A DNA stretch of 43,662 bases. Origin: an uncultured SAR86 cluster bacterium. GTDB taxonomy: Bacteria > Pseudomonadota > Gammaproteobacteria > Magnimaribacterales > D2472. Shown one piece after another: positions 17,772 to 27,998 of this stretch (the stretch's first letter is position 1; every line of letters begins with the position of its first letter). The notes under the pieces were generated by a model that was given only the letters and a program-made list of their open reading frames with translations, searched no databases and was not told where the DNA came from. The stretch covers positions 117,148 through 160,809 of the forward strand of contig CACOEZ010000003.1 of NCBI GenBank assembly GCA_902626385.1, read 5' to 3'. Both the position numbers and the translations under genes were made by a program.

Positions 17772-18260
17772 ATGAACAAATACGAAGCAGTCATAATATT
17801 AAATCCTAATCTTTCTAACAAAATGGAATCATTTATGAAAGATTTTGATTCTTTACTTTCAGATAACTCATTTAACATTTTAAAGAAAGAAGATGTCGGC
17901 AGACGTCAGCTTGCATACTCAATAAATAATCACAATAAAGGTCATTACCTTTTATTTAATCTTGAGGGAGATCCTTCAAAACTAATTGATATTGAAAATA
18001 AAATTAAATATAACGAGTCAATTATTAGACATCTTTTTATTGTGGTCAAAGAACATAATGGCGAAGACTCTCATTTATTAGTTGAATCAAAAACAAAGAA
18101 AAAGGAAGCAGATTCTGACGATAATCCTGTTGAGGATATTCAAGTAAAAAAAGATGATGAAGTAAAAAATATCAAAGAAGTTGATGATACAGAAAGTGAT
18201 AAAGCATCTGAAAATGCAGAAGATGCACCTGTTTCTGATGAGGAGGTAAAAGATGAGTAA
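17772..18260 (+). CDS. rpsF: Ribosomal protein bS6 with long acidic C-terminal tail
   Basis: bS6 binds 16S rRNA with bS18 on the 30S platform. The core (about residues 1-97) is typical: [21 protein letters not shown] and [10 protein letters not shown]. Beyond it lies a tail of about 65 residues, dominated by Asp, Glu and Lys and ending EEVKDE, giving 162 residues against about 131-135 in E. coli. The codons of the tail also hold the Shine-Dalgarno sequence of rpsR. The priB gene that often separates rpsF and rpsR is absent. Confidence 0.95.
   Translation: MNKYEAVIILNPNLSNKMESFMKDFDSLLSDNSFNILKKEDVGRRQLAYSINNHNKGHYLLFNLEGDPSKLIDIENKIKYNESIIRHLFIVVKEHNGEDSHLLVESKTKKKEADSDDNPVEDIQVKKDDEVKNIKEVDDTESDKASENAEDAPVSDEEVKDE
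18240..18247 (+). promoter_or_regulatory. Strong ribosome binding site of rpsR
   Basis: GAGGAGGT at 18240-18247, five bases before the rpsR ATG (18253), is one of the few near-perfect Shine-Dalgarno sequences in the window. It lies inside the rpsF acidic tail and fixes the short rpsR start. Confidence 0.75.
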
Positions 18261-18447
18261 ATATGAACTTCCTAAAATTTTCGATTACAAAGACGTAAAC
18301 ATATTAAAACAATTCATTACAGAAACAGGTAAGATCATTCCTGCAAGAGTTACTGGCGTTTCTGCGTCTAATCAAAGAAAACTTACCAGGAATATCAAAA
18401 TTGCAAGATTTTTAGCTTTAATCCCATATACTGATATGCATAAATAA
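18253..18447 (+). CDS. rpsR: Ribosomal protein bS18, short N-terminus
   Basis: bS18 is the partner of bS6 on the small subunit. The 64-residue product matches bS18 from [18 protein letters not shown] to the end IPYTDMHK. The basic N-terminal arm with the FRRRK(F/Y)CxF motif, present in the 75-residue E. coli protein, is missing. A strong Shine-Dalgarno sequence just upstream fixes this start, so the shortness is genuine. It overlaps rpsF by 8 bases and shares one base (TAATG) with rplI. Confidence 0.94.
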   Translation: MSKYELPKIFDYKDVNILKQFITETGKIIPARVTGVSASNQRKLTRNIKIARFLALIPYTDMHK

Positions 18448-18893
18448 TGAAAATTATACTTTTAGACAAAATTCAAAGACTTGGTGAAATTGGTGACATA
18501 GTTGAGGTCAACTCAGGTTATGCGAGAAATTTTTTAATCCCTCAAAAAAAAGCAGCATTTGCAAGCGAATCTAATATTGCGGAAGTTGAGTCAAAAAAAG
18601 ACGAGCTAGCAGCAATGTCTGAAGATATATTAACTAAAGCTAAAGCAAGAGGCGAGTCGATTGAAGGTTCAGAATGCGAAATTCTAGTTCCTGTCACAGA
18701 AGAAGGCGCTCTTTATGGTTCTGTTGGCACGCGTGAAATCTCTGATGCATTTTCAAACATCGATATTTCTATAGATAAAAGTGAAGTACAACTTCCGGAT
18801 GGTCCAATTAAAGAAACCGGTGAACATAATATTGTCATCAGTGTTCATCCTGAAGTTAGTGTCGAAGTATTAGTAAAAGTATCTCCAGAGTAG
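18447..18893 (+). CDS. rplI: Ribosomal protein bL9
   Basis: bL9 is a 50S protein at the base of the L1 stalk that limits frameshifting. The N-terminal domain signature GEIGDIVEVNSGYARNFLIP (about 14-33) is intact. It is followed by a helical linker and the C-terminal domain containing YGSVGTREISDA. Length 148 equals that of E. coli (149). It is last in the rpsF-rpsR-rplI set and is followed by dnaB after 37 bases. Confidence 0.97.
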   Translation: MKIILLDKIQRLGEIGDIVEVNSGYARNFLIPQKKAAFASESNIAEVESKKDELAAMSEDILTKAKARGESIEGSECEILVPVTEEGALYGSVGTREISDAFSNIDISIDKSEVQLPDGPIKETGEHNIVISVHPEVSVEVLVKVSPE

Positions 18894-18930
18894 TTGTATA
18901 TTTTGAAATATGATGTAAAAATCATATTCC

Positions 18931-20301
18931 ATGTCTGATATTAATATTAATCAAAATGAGCAAGCCAGGGAAGCTGAAAGAGCTGTCTTGGGCGGCTTAA
19001 TGCTCGAAACACAAAGATTTGATACAGTTATTCAAGTTATAAAAGATAATGATTTTGATGGTAAGGATCATCAAATTATATTTCAGTCCATGTCAGAACT
19101 CATTGAGGAAAACAAGCCTCTTGATCCTCTTACAGTCTCAGAAAAGCTTGATAATAAAAACTCACTCAACAAAGTAGGTGGAAAAGAGTATTTAATTGAA
19201 TTAGCAACGTCCACTCCATCTGCTGCTAATCTTGAGGCATATGCTGAAATAATAAGACAAAGATCTATTACAAGAAAGTTGATGAAAGCAAATTCAGATA
19301 TTTCTGAGTTAATTTCTAATCCTCAAGGTCAGGATGGCGTCTCACTTCTTGATAAAGCAGAAAGTATGATTTTCGCTCTTAATGATGAAACAAATAAAAA
19401 TGACTCAAGTCTGCAGTCAATGAAAGAGTTAGTTCCTTCAACAATGGACAGATTACATGAGCTGTCTAATAAATCTGGGGGACTTATAGGATCTTCAACC
19501 GGTTTTAAAGACTTGGATAATAAACTTCAAGGAGTTCAAAAGGGCGATCTTATTGTTGTTGCTGGCAGGCCCAGTATGGGTAAAACCTCTTTCGCAATGA
19601 ATATTGCTGAAAATGTTTTACTTGATGATGATTCTAATGGCGCTGTGCTTATTTTTAGCTTAGAGATGCCAGGAGAATCTTTGACAACAAGAATGTTATC
19701 CGGGATGTGTAAGCTTGATCAACAAAACGTTCGATCAGGCATGCTCAAAGATGAAGAGTTAAGAATTTTGCTTCAACAAAGTGAAAAGCTCAAAAATCTT
19801 CCGCTTTGGATCGATGATAGTTCAATACTGTCACCCATGGAGTTAAGAGCAAAAGCCAGACGATTGGCTAGAACTGAGGAAAATGGCTTGTCGTTAATTG
19901 TTGTTGATTATCTTCAGCTTATGCAATTACCACTATCAACAGAAAATAGAGTTAATCAAATATCAGAAATATCAAGGTCGCTTAAATCACTTGCAAAAGA
20001 ACTTAATGTTCCTGTAATCGCATTGTCACAATTGAATAGAGCAGTTGAACAAAGGCCAAACAAGAGACCGATTATGGCGGATCTAAGAGATTCAGGGGCG
20101 ATTGAACAGGACGCAGACGTCATACTTTTCATTTATAGAGACGAAGTCTATAACGAAGACTCTGAACAGGGAAATAAAGCCGAAATTATAATTGGAAAAC
20201 AAAGAAATGGCCCTATAGGAACTATTAATCTCACATTCTTAAAAGAATTTACTCGATTTGAAAATTTTTCTACTGATAGTTTCTATGAATCTTTTGAATG
20301 A
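18931..20301 (+). CDS. dnaB: Replicative DNA helicase DnaB
   Basis: DnaB is the hexameric 5'-3' helicase of the replication fork. It has the N-terminal primase-interacting domain (AERAVLGGLM, about residues 15-24), Walker A GRPSMGKTS (about 211-219), Walker B VVDYLQLM and the distal motif DLRDSGAIEQDADVI with the arginine finger region. 456 residues, close to the usual 470. The rplI-dnaB-alr order is the standard gammaproteobacterial one. No Shine-Dalgarno sequence is evident; an AT-rich hairpin lies just before the ATG. Confidence 0.97.
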   Translation: MSDININQNEQAREAERAVLGGLMLETQRFDTVIQVIKDNDFDGKDHQIIFQSMSELIEENKPLDPLTVSEKLDNKNSLNKVGGKEYLIELATSTPSAANLEAYAEIIRQRSITRKLMKANSDISELISNPQGQDGVSLLDKAESMIFALNDETNKNDSSLQSMKELVPSTMDRLHELSNKSGGLIGSSTGFKDLDNKLQGVQKGDLIVVAGRPSMGKTSFAMNIAENVLLDDDSNGAVLIFSLEMPGESLTTRMLSGMCKLDQQNVRSGMLKDEELRILLQQSEKLKNLPLWIDDSSILSPMELRAKARRLARTEENGLSLIVVDYLQLMQLPLSTENRVNQISEISRSLKSLAKELNVPVIALSQLNRAVEQRPNKRPIMADLRDSGAIEQDADVILFIYRDEVYNEDSEQGNKAEIIIGKQRNGPIGTINLTFLKEFTRFENFSTDSFYESFE

Positions 20302-21359
20302 CAACATTAAACTCTGAACTAATAATAGATCCTAATATTTTTAGGCAAAACATATCCTATATAAAAAAAAAATTAAATAAATCTTCAAATTTTATGGCTG
20401 TCATAAAGTCTGATGCCTATGGCCATCATCTTGAAAATATTGTTAGAGATATTGATGACCTTGCAGATGGTTATGGGGTAGTTAGGACTGATGAGGCATT
20501 AAAGATAAGAAAGCTCTCAGATAAAAAAATATTATTAATGCAAGGAATTTATAACGAGAGTGATTTTAAATTAGCAAGAAAAAATAACTTGGATATGGTT
20601 GTTCATAACATAGAACAATTTAATATTGCAAAGAAATTTTCAGAATACAATAATTTGTGGTTCAAAGTTAATACTGGAATGAACAGATTAGGTTTTGAGA
20701 TAGATGAATTTCTAGATATTTATTCAAGATATCTTCAAGACACTAAATTTACTCTCATGACTCATCTTGCATCTTCGAATGATAAAAATTCTATTTCAAA
20801 TGCTAAACAATTTTCATTATTCGAAGATCTCAAAGAAAAATTACATTCAAAGATATCACTCAGTGTTGCAAATACTGGATGTATTATGAATTATCCTGAA
20901 AAATCATATGATTGGGTTAGATGTGGTATTGGAATATACGGTGGATACATTGACGATGATAACCTCAAAACAGCAATGACTCTCCGATCTCCTATTATAA
21001 ACATAAGAAAAATATTAAAAGGCGAGAGTGTTGGTTACGATGGTAGAGCAGTTGCAGAAAAAGATATGAAAATTGCATCGGTCTATTTAGGTTATGCAGA
21101 TGGCCTGCCTGTCACCATTAGAGACGGCACTAAAGTTCATATTAATGATAATGAAGCAAGTGTATTTGGCAAAGTTAGCATGGACATAACAACAATTGAC
21201 ATAAGTGACAACAAAGACTGTAAGGTTGGTGACTGGTGTACTTTTTTTTCATCTAAACTACCTATTTCAAATATTGCTAAATCTAATGATTTAATTTCGT
21301 ATTTTTTGATGACAAGTGTTAAATCTCGCGTAAAAAAGATATATAAAAATATTAATTAA
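20298..21359 (+). CDS. alr: Alanine racemase
   Basis: Alr is the PLP enzyme that interconverts L- and D-alanine, supplying D-Ala for Ddl. The PLP-binding lysine sits in VIKSDAYGHH (about residues 36-45). FKVNTGMNRLGF, the catalytic tyrosine region SVGYDGR and the substrate motif GYADGLP are present. The C-terminal beta domain contains GKVSMDITTIDI. Length is 353 (E. coli Alr 359). It overlaps dnaB by four bases. Confidence 0.96.
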   Translation: MTTLNSELIIDPNIFRQNISYIKKKLNKSSNFMAVIKSDAYGHHLENIVRDIDDLADGYGVVRTDEALKIRKLSDKKILLMQGIYNESDFKLARKNNLDMVVHNIEQFNIAKKFSEYNNLWFKVNTGMNRLGFEIDEFLDIYSRYLQDTKFTLMTHLASSNDKNSISNAKQFSLFEDLKEKLHSKISLSVANTGCIMNYPEKSYDWVRCGIGIYGGYIDDDNLKTAMTLRSPIINIRKILKGESVGYDGRAVAEKDMKIASVYLGYADGLPVTIRDGTKVHINDNEASVFGKVSMDITTIDISDNKDCKVGDWCTFFSSKLPISNIAKSNDLISYFLMTSVKSRVKKIYKNIN

Positions 21360-21361
21360 TC

Positions 21362-21370
21362 TGTTATTCT
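21362..21370 (+). promoter_or_regulatory. Possible extended -10 promoter for pyrG
   Basis: TGT followed by TATTCT (21365-21370) reads as an extended -10 element in the 38-base gap after alr. It predicts transcription from about 21377. No convincing -35 is seen. Confidence 0.25.
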
Positions 21371-21385
21371 GTTATCCCATCATGA

Positions 21386-23026
<1,641 letters not shown>

Positions 23027-23033
23027 AAATTAC

Positions 23034-23864
23034 ATGAAATTAAGAAACTTCAATATTGGTAATAATGAAAACATGACCTTAATGGGTGGAATGAATGTTC
23101 TTGAATCAAAAGATTTAGCCATGAAGGTCGCTGAAGAGTTTAAAGTAATATCAAGAGATCTAAATATTAATTATATTTTTAAGGCATCTTTTGATAAGGC
23201 TAATCGAAGCTCTATTAATTCATTTAGGGGACCAGGGATGGATGAGGGTCTTAAAATATTAGACGAAATTTCAAAAGAGTTCGATATTCCAGTAATCACT
23301 GATATACATGAGCCCGATCAAGCAAAACCTGTAAGTGAGGTATGTGAAGTCATTCAAATACCAGCTTTCTTAGCAAGACAAACTGACCTGGTTAAAGCAG
23401 CAGCAAAAACTAACTCAATAATACAGTTTAAGAAACCACAATTTTTGTCTGCTCCTGAAATGGCAAACATTGTTGAGAAATGCTCTGCGGCTGGAAATGA
23501 GAATATAACATTATGTGAGAGAGGTAATTCATACGGATATAATAATTTAGTTGTTGATACTTTAAATTTCCAAATCCTAAAAAAATTATCAAAACCTGTA
23601 ATTTTTGATGTTACTCATTCGCTACAATTACCAGGCGGCCTGGGTAGTGCAACTGATGGAAGAAGGGAGTATGTTCTAAGTCTTGCAAAAGCTGGAATAT
23701 CTCAATCAATTGCTGGTCTTTTCTTGGAGGCACACCCTGACCCGGATAATGCAAAATGTGATGGGCCATGCGCATTGCCACTATCAATGCTTGGAGACTT
23801 TTTGAGGCAAATTAAAGATTTAGATGAATTTGTAAAAAACCAAACAGATTTAAATATTAAATAA
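23034..23864 (+). CDS. kdsA: 3-deoxy-8-phosphooctulonate (Kdo-8-P) synthase
   Basis: KdsA condenses arabinose-5-phosphate with phosphoenolpyruvate to give Kdo-8-phosphate for LPS inner core. The 276-residue TIM-barrel protein shows KASFDKANRSS (about 50-60), FRGPGMDEGL, TDIHEPDQ, QIPAFLARQTDL, FKKPQFLSAPEM and the DVTHSLQLPGG segment, all typical. The pyrG-kdsA-eno order is common in proteobacteria. It shows that this organism makes Kdo-containing LPS, so the outer membrane is conventional. Confidence 0.97.
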   Translation: MKLRNFNIGNNENMTLMGGMNVLESKDLAMKVAEEFKVISRDLNINYIFKASFDKANRSSINSFRGPGMDEGLKILDEISKEFDIPVITDIHEPDQAKPVSEVCEVIQIPAFLARQTDLVKAAAKTNSIIQFKKPQFLSAPEMANIVEKCSAAGNENITLCERGNSYGYNNLVVDTLNFQILKKLSKPVIFDVTHSLQLPGGLGSATDGRREYVLSLAKAGISQSIAGLFLEAHPDPDNAKCDGPCALPLSMLGDFLRQIKDLDEFVKNQTDLNIK

Positions 23865-23867
23865 GTC

Positions 23868-25142
23868 ATGGCAAATATAATTGAAACAAAAGCAATTCAG
23901 GTTTTTGACTCCAGAGGCATTCCTACAATTTCATGTAAGATTATTTTAGATGATGGTACTGAGGGTCTTGCAATGGTACCAAGTGGTGCATCGACCGGAT
24001 CTAAAGAAGCATTAGAGTTGAGAGATGCAGAGAAAGAATATCTTGGCAAAGGAGTTCTCAAAGCAGTACAAAATATTAATAATGTTTTAGGACCTTCAAT
24101 TATTGGTAAAAACCCTATCGAGCAGCAATTAATTGACGAAATTTTAATAAAATCTGATGGTACTGATGATAAATCCGAATATGGAGCTAATGCAATTTTA
24201 GCCATATCATTGGCTGTTTCTCATTCAGCGTCTGCATCAAATGGATCAAATTTACACGAACATTTTGCTCATCTGTATAGTAAGATTCATGGCAAGGAAA
24301 TTGACCAGTCTATACCAATGCCGATGCTTAACATTTTAAATGGCGGAGAGCATGCAAATAATAATATAGATATCCAAGAATTTATGATCGTTCCTAGTGG
24401 TGCATCATCTTTTAGTCAGGCAATGCAATGGTCAACTGAAGTTTATATGAATTTAAAAAAAATCATTGAAAAATTTGGACATTCTTCAGCTGTAGGAGAC
24501 GAGGGTGGGTTTGCACCAAACCTAAAAAATAATGAAGAAGCTCTTAAATTAATCATAAGTGCAATTACTGAATCAGACTTGGAACCTGGAAAAGACATTA
24601 ACATTGCTCTTGATTGTGCGGCAAGTGAATTTTACGACGGGAAAAAATATATTTTAAAAGGAGAGGATAAAATATTTTCATCTGAAGAATTAGTCGAATA
24701 CTTAAACGATCTTGTGGGTAAATATCCAATAATTTCAATTGAAGATGGCATGGATGAAAATGATATTGATGGATGGGAACTATTGACTGAAAAGATTGGA
24801 AAAAAATGTCAGCTCGTTGGAGATGATTTATTCGTAACAAATAAGAAAATTCTTCTAGAGGGCATTGAAAAAAACATAGCAAATGCAATTTTGATTAAAT
24901 TTAATCAAGTTGGAACAATTACTGAAACAATTCAAACAATTGCATGTGCTAATGAAAATGGTTACAAATCAATTATCTCTCATAGATCTGGTGAAACAGA
25001 GGATACAACAATCTCAGACTTAGCAGCAGGACTTGGAGTTGGTCAAATTAAAACAGGTGCTCCATGCAGATCCGATAGAGTTTCCAAATATAATAGATTG
25101 CTTTGGATTGAGGAAGAAAATAGCCATATTCATCTTAAATGA
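23868..25142 (+). CDS. eno: Enolase
   Basis: Eno converts 2-phosphoglycerate to phosphoenolpyruvate, the co-substrate of KdsA, in glycolysis and gluconeogenesis; it is also a degradosome component in E. coli. N-terminal ARxVFDSRGxP-type motif (AIQVFDSRGIPT), PSGASTGS, NGGEHANN, the SxVGDEGGFAP segment, the metal ligands in SIEDGMDE and DDLFVTN, and the signature SHRSGETEDTTI are present. 424 residues. ftsB overlaps its stop by four bases. Confidence 0.98.
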   Translation: MANIIETKAIQVFDSRGIPTISCKIILDDGTEGLAMVPSGASTGSKEALELRDAEKEYLGKGVLKAVQNINNVLGPSIIGKNPIEQQLIDEILIKSDGTDDKSEYGANAILAISLAVSHSASASNGSNLHEHFAHLYSKIHGKEIDQSIPMPMLNILNGGEHANNNIDIQEFMIVPSGASSFSQAMQWSTEVYMNLKKIIEKFGHSSAVGDEGGFAPNLKNNEEALKLIISAITESDLEPGKDINIALDCAASEFYDGKKYILKGEDKIFSSEELVEYLNDLVGKYPIISIEDGMDENDIDGWELLTEKIGKKCQLVGDDLFVTNKKILLEGIEKNIANAILIKFNQVGTITETIQTIACANENGYKSIISHRSGETEDTTISDLAAGLGVGQIKTGAPCRSDRVSKYNRLLWIEEENSHIHLK

Positions 25143-25447
25143 AAAGGTCTTATCTTTTTTTAATTTTTTTATTAGCAAGCATTTCTGTGATGCTATTTAA
25201 TAATATTTTTTTTGGAGACAAAAGCTACGAAGTAAGAAATCAACTTCAAATAGAAAATGAGATACAACTAAAGAAAAATGAAGAACTAAAAAAAGAAAAT
25301 GAAATTCTAGAATTCGAGATTAAAAATGCAAAAAATTCAGATGATCATATCGAAAATTATGCACGTGAAAATTTAAATTTATCATATCCAAATGAGGAAT
25401 TTATAACCTTTGAAGAAATTAAAGAGCTTGAAAATGAAAAAAAATAG
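25139..25447 (+). CDS. ftsB: Cell division protein FtsB
   Basis: FtsB is a bitopic septal protein that pairs with FtsL as a coiled coil and docks on FtsQ. The 102-residue product has one membrane segment (about residues 5-25), a charged coiled coil rich in Lys, Glu and Asn (about 35-63), and a YARENLNLSYPNEEFI stretch matching the family's ARexLgmvkpgE ending. The eno-ftsB-ispD order is conserved in gammaproteobacteria. It overlaps ispDF by 14 bases. Confidence 0.92.
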   Translation: MKRSYLFLIFLLASISVMLFNNIFFGDKSYEVRNQLQIENEIQLKKNEELKKENEILEFEIKNAKNSDDHIENYARENLNLSYPNEEFITFEEIKELENEKK

Positions 25448-26582
25448 CCTACTTGCAATTATTCCAGCTGCAGGAATTGGTCAAAGATTTGGCTCTGAAA
25501 TTCCAAAACAATATATGTCACTTGATGGAAAATCTGTAATAGAAAGAGCAACAGAGCCTTTTATTTTGTCAGAATATGTTTCAAAAATTATCATTGCTAC
25601 TTCTCAGAATGATTCTTTTATAAAAGAGCAAAGTTTTTACAACAATGAAAAAGTAGAGTTTGTAACAGGTGGGAATACTAGATCAAGATCAATCTTAAAT
25701 TGCATAAAATCTATTTCAGTTGAAGATTATGAATATGTAATAACGCATGATGCTGCAAGGCCCAATATTCACCAAGAAGATATTGAAAATCTTTATTTAG
25801 ACATAATTTCTAATAAATCTTTATGCTCCTATTTTTATGTTCCAATATATGACTCTATTAAAAATACGACTGAACTTGATAAAACTGAAGATAAAAACAA
25901 ATTTTTACTGGTACAAACACCACAAATTTCTAAATTAAAAGAACTCAAGACCGGAATTATTGAATGTGAAAAAAATAATATAAATATTCCTGATGAGTCT
26001 TTTATTTTTGAACATGCGGGTTTTGCTTCATCAAGAATTTTAGGAAGAAGATCTAATATAAAAATTACCGAAGAGTCAGATTTAGATTTATTAAATAAAT
26101 TTAGTACCAGAACAGGAGCAGGATTTGATCTTCATAGATATGAGGAGGGCAATGGAATTATCTTGGGTGGATATTTTCTTGATTGTGAATTCAAAATCGT
26201 TGCTCATTCTGATGGTGATGTTTTACTTCATTCAATAGCTGATTCAATTCTTGGTGCCTCTGGTCTTGGTGATATAGGAAAATATTTTTCAGACAAAGAC
26301 CCACTAAATAAGGATATTGATAGTAAAGAAATTATAAATTTTTGTTTAGAAAGCATTAAAAATAAAAATCTAGAGATCTATAACGTTGACGCAACCATAA
26401 TATGTGAACAACCCAAGCTAGATCCTCATAGAGATAAGGTCTTAAAATCCTTATCGAAAATTCTAAAAATTTCAGAAGAAAAAATAGGTTTAAAAGCTAC
26501 AACTTCAGAGAAAATTGGAATTATAGGTCGAAACAAGGCAATAGCAGTGCAGAGTTCTGTTAACTTAAGGACTACATTATGA
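25434..26582 (+). CDS. ispDF: Bifunctional IspD/IspF fusion (MEP isoprenoid pathway)
   Basis: One 382-residue chain carries both enzymes. Residues 1-220 are IspD (MEP cytidylyltransferase): PAAGIGQRFG (11-20), PKQY, HDAARP (105-110) and LVQTPQ. From about residue 226 it is IspF (MEcPP synthase): TGAGFDLHRY with metal ligands D232 and H234, HSDGDVLLHSIAD with H266, LGDIG and a C-terminal GLKATTSEKIG. The ATG at 25434 (MKKNSLLAII) is chosen over an upstream start inside ftsB. Fused IspDF is well known in alpha- and epsilonproteobacteria; most gammaproteobacteria have adjacent separate genes. IspE is not in the window. Confidence 0.95.
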   Translation: MKKNSLLAIIPAAGIGQRFGSEIPKQYMSLDGKSVIERATEPFILSEYVSKIIIATSQNDSFIKEQSFYNNEKVEFVTGGNTRSRSILNCIKSISVEDYEYVITHDAARPNIHQEDIENLYLDIISNKSLCSYFYVPIYDSIKNTTELDKTEDKNKFLLVQTPQISKLKELKTGIIECEKNNINIPDESFIFEHAGFASSRILGRRSNIKITEESDLDLLNKFSTRTGAGFDLHRYEEGNGIILGGYFLDCEFKIVAHSDGDVLLHSIADSILGASGLGDIGKYFSDKDPLNKDIDSKEIINFCLESIKNKNLEIYNVDATIICEQPKLDPHRDKVLKSLSKILKISEEKIGLKATTSEKIGIIGRNKAIAVQSSVNLRTTL

Positions 26583-27328
26583 AAATTTTATTGACGAATG
26601 ACGATGGTTTTGATGCAAAGAATATTAAATATCTTTATGAAAAACTCTCAAAAGAACATGATGTATGGATTATTGCTCCAAAAAATAATTGTAGTGGGAT
26701 GAGCGCAGCAATTTCTTACTTGAAAGAAATAGAGATTGAAGAAGTTTCAGATAAAGTATTTGCGGTTGATGGCACGCCTGCAGATTGCACATACTTTGGT
26801 TTATTAAGTATTGTTGATTTTGAATTTGATATAGTCATATCAGGCATTAATCACGGAGCAAATATTGGTAATGATGTTTTATATTCAGGAACTGTTGGTG
26901 CAGCAGTTGGAGGAAGAAATCTAAAATATCCACCAATAGCTATATCAGTAGCATCCTATGAAGCAAAAGATATGGAATTTATTTCTAATAAGTCTATTGA
27001 AATAATACATAAGATTGTTGATAACTTTGAAGAATTTAAAGGTAAGGTTATAAATATTAATTTTCCTGACATTTCTAAAAATGAGTACAAAGGAACTAAA
27101 GCCACTGTTGTTTCAAAAAGAGGAGTTCCACCAAAACCAATATGCTTAGCTTCTAATGAAAAAAATAAGAAAAGATATCGTTATAATTATTCTGGTGAAC
27201 CTATTTCAGAGGATTTAGATACTGATGCTGAGGCAATAAAAAATGGATTTATCTCATTATCGGTCCTTGATTATTCCCTAAATTCTGATTCCTTCATCGA
27301 TTCTTTATCAAAAATAATAAATGAGTAA
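26579..27328 (+). CDS. surE: 5'/3'-nucleotidase SurE
   Basis: SurE is a divalent-metal-dependent phosphatase acting on nucleoside 5'- and 3'-monophosphates and short polyphosphate. N-terminal MKILLTNDDG with the metal-binding DD pair, APKNNCSGMSAA, DGTPADC and SGINHGANIGNDVLYSGTVGAA are definitive. 249 residues, as in the family. The ispF-surE-pcm neighbourhood is conserved, although truD, which often lies between ispF and surE, is missing. It overlaps ispDF by 4 and pcm by 8 bases. Confidence 0.97.
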   Translation: MKILLTNDDGFDAKNIKYLYEKLSKEHDVWIIAPKNNCSGMSAAISYLKEIEIEEVSDKVFAVDGTPADCTYFGLLSIVDFEFDIVISGINHGANIGNDVLYSGTVGAAVGGRNLKYPPIAISVASYEAKDMEFISNKSIEIIHKIVDNFEEFKGKVININFPDISKNEYKGTKATVVSKRGVPPKPICLASNEKNKKRYRYNYSGEPISEDLDTDAEAIKNGFISLSVLDYSLNSDSFIDSLSKIINE

Positions 27329-27998
27329 TTCTGGTTTTACATTTAGAAGGGTAAGAGAGGAAATGATAGAGAAGTTGCTTGATCTTGGAATAAAGGATTT
27401 TAGAGTACTCGATGCGATTTCGCAGGTGCCTAGGCATATCTTTGTTGACGAGGCCTTGAGATCTCGAGCATATGAAAATAGATCCCTCACAATAGGTTAT
27501 CAACAAACAATTTCACAACCATACATTGTTGCAAGAATGACAGAATTATTAATATCTCATACAAATACCAGGGGAAAAGTATTTGAAAAAGTTTTGGAGA
27601 TAGGTTCCGGATGCGGTTATCAATCTGCTGTACTTTCTTTTTTTTGTGAAGAAATTGATGCCATTGAGAGAATAAAACCATTGGTTTATAAATCTCGTGA
27701 AAATCTATCAAACTTAAAGATTCATAATGTGAAATTTAAACATGGTGACGGATATACGGACTGGAGTAATAAAATCCAATACGATGGTATTTTATGTGCC
27801 GCAGCACCAAGATCTTATCCAGATGATCTTATAAACATTTTAAAAAACGAAGCAAAATTAGTTATCCCAGTTGGCGGTACCTCTCAAGTTTTAAAAGTTA
27901 TTTCAAAAAAAGGTAAAGAAGTACAGGAAAAGACATTTGATGATGTAACTTTTGTTCCAATGTTGGCAGGAATCTCAAACGATGGTACTGATTTATGA
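27321..27998 (+). CDS. pcm: Protein-L-isoaspartate O-methyltransferase
   Basis: Pcm methylates abnormal L-isoaspartyl residues in ageing proteins, using SAM, to start their repair. It shows FRRVREEMIEKL (about residues 7-18), VPRHIFVDEALRSRAYEN, the TIGYQQTISQPYIVA motif and the SAM loop VLEIGSGCGYQSA (about 92-104), then GDGYTDW and the C-terminal VPMLAG. 225 residues, against about 208 in E. coli. It overlaps surE by 8 bases and the following membrane protein by 4. Confidence 0.96.
   Translation: MSNSGFTFRRVREEMIEKLLDLGIKDFRVLDAISQVPRHIFVDEALRSRAYENRSLTIGYQQTISQPYIVARMTELLISHTNTRGKVFEKVLEIGSGCGYQSAVLSFFCEEIDAIERIKPLVYKSRENLSNLKIHNVKFKHGDGYTDWSNKIQYDGILCAAAPRSYPDDLINILKNEAKLVIPVGGTSQVLKVISKKGKEVQEKTFDDVTFVPMLAGISNDGTDL

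Noticed and set aside
24598-24888. Open frames on the minus strand inside eno, and similar ones inside pyrG, recA-flanking genes, yebC and mraZ
   Set aside because: They are antisense to strongly conserved genes, have no ribosome binding site and no recognisable protein features.
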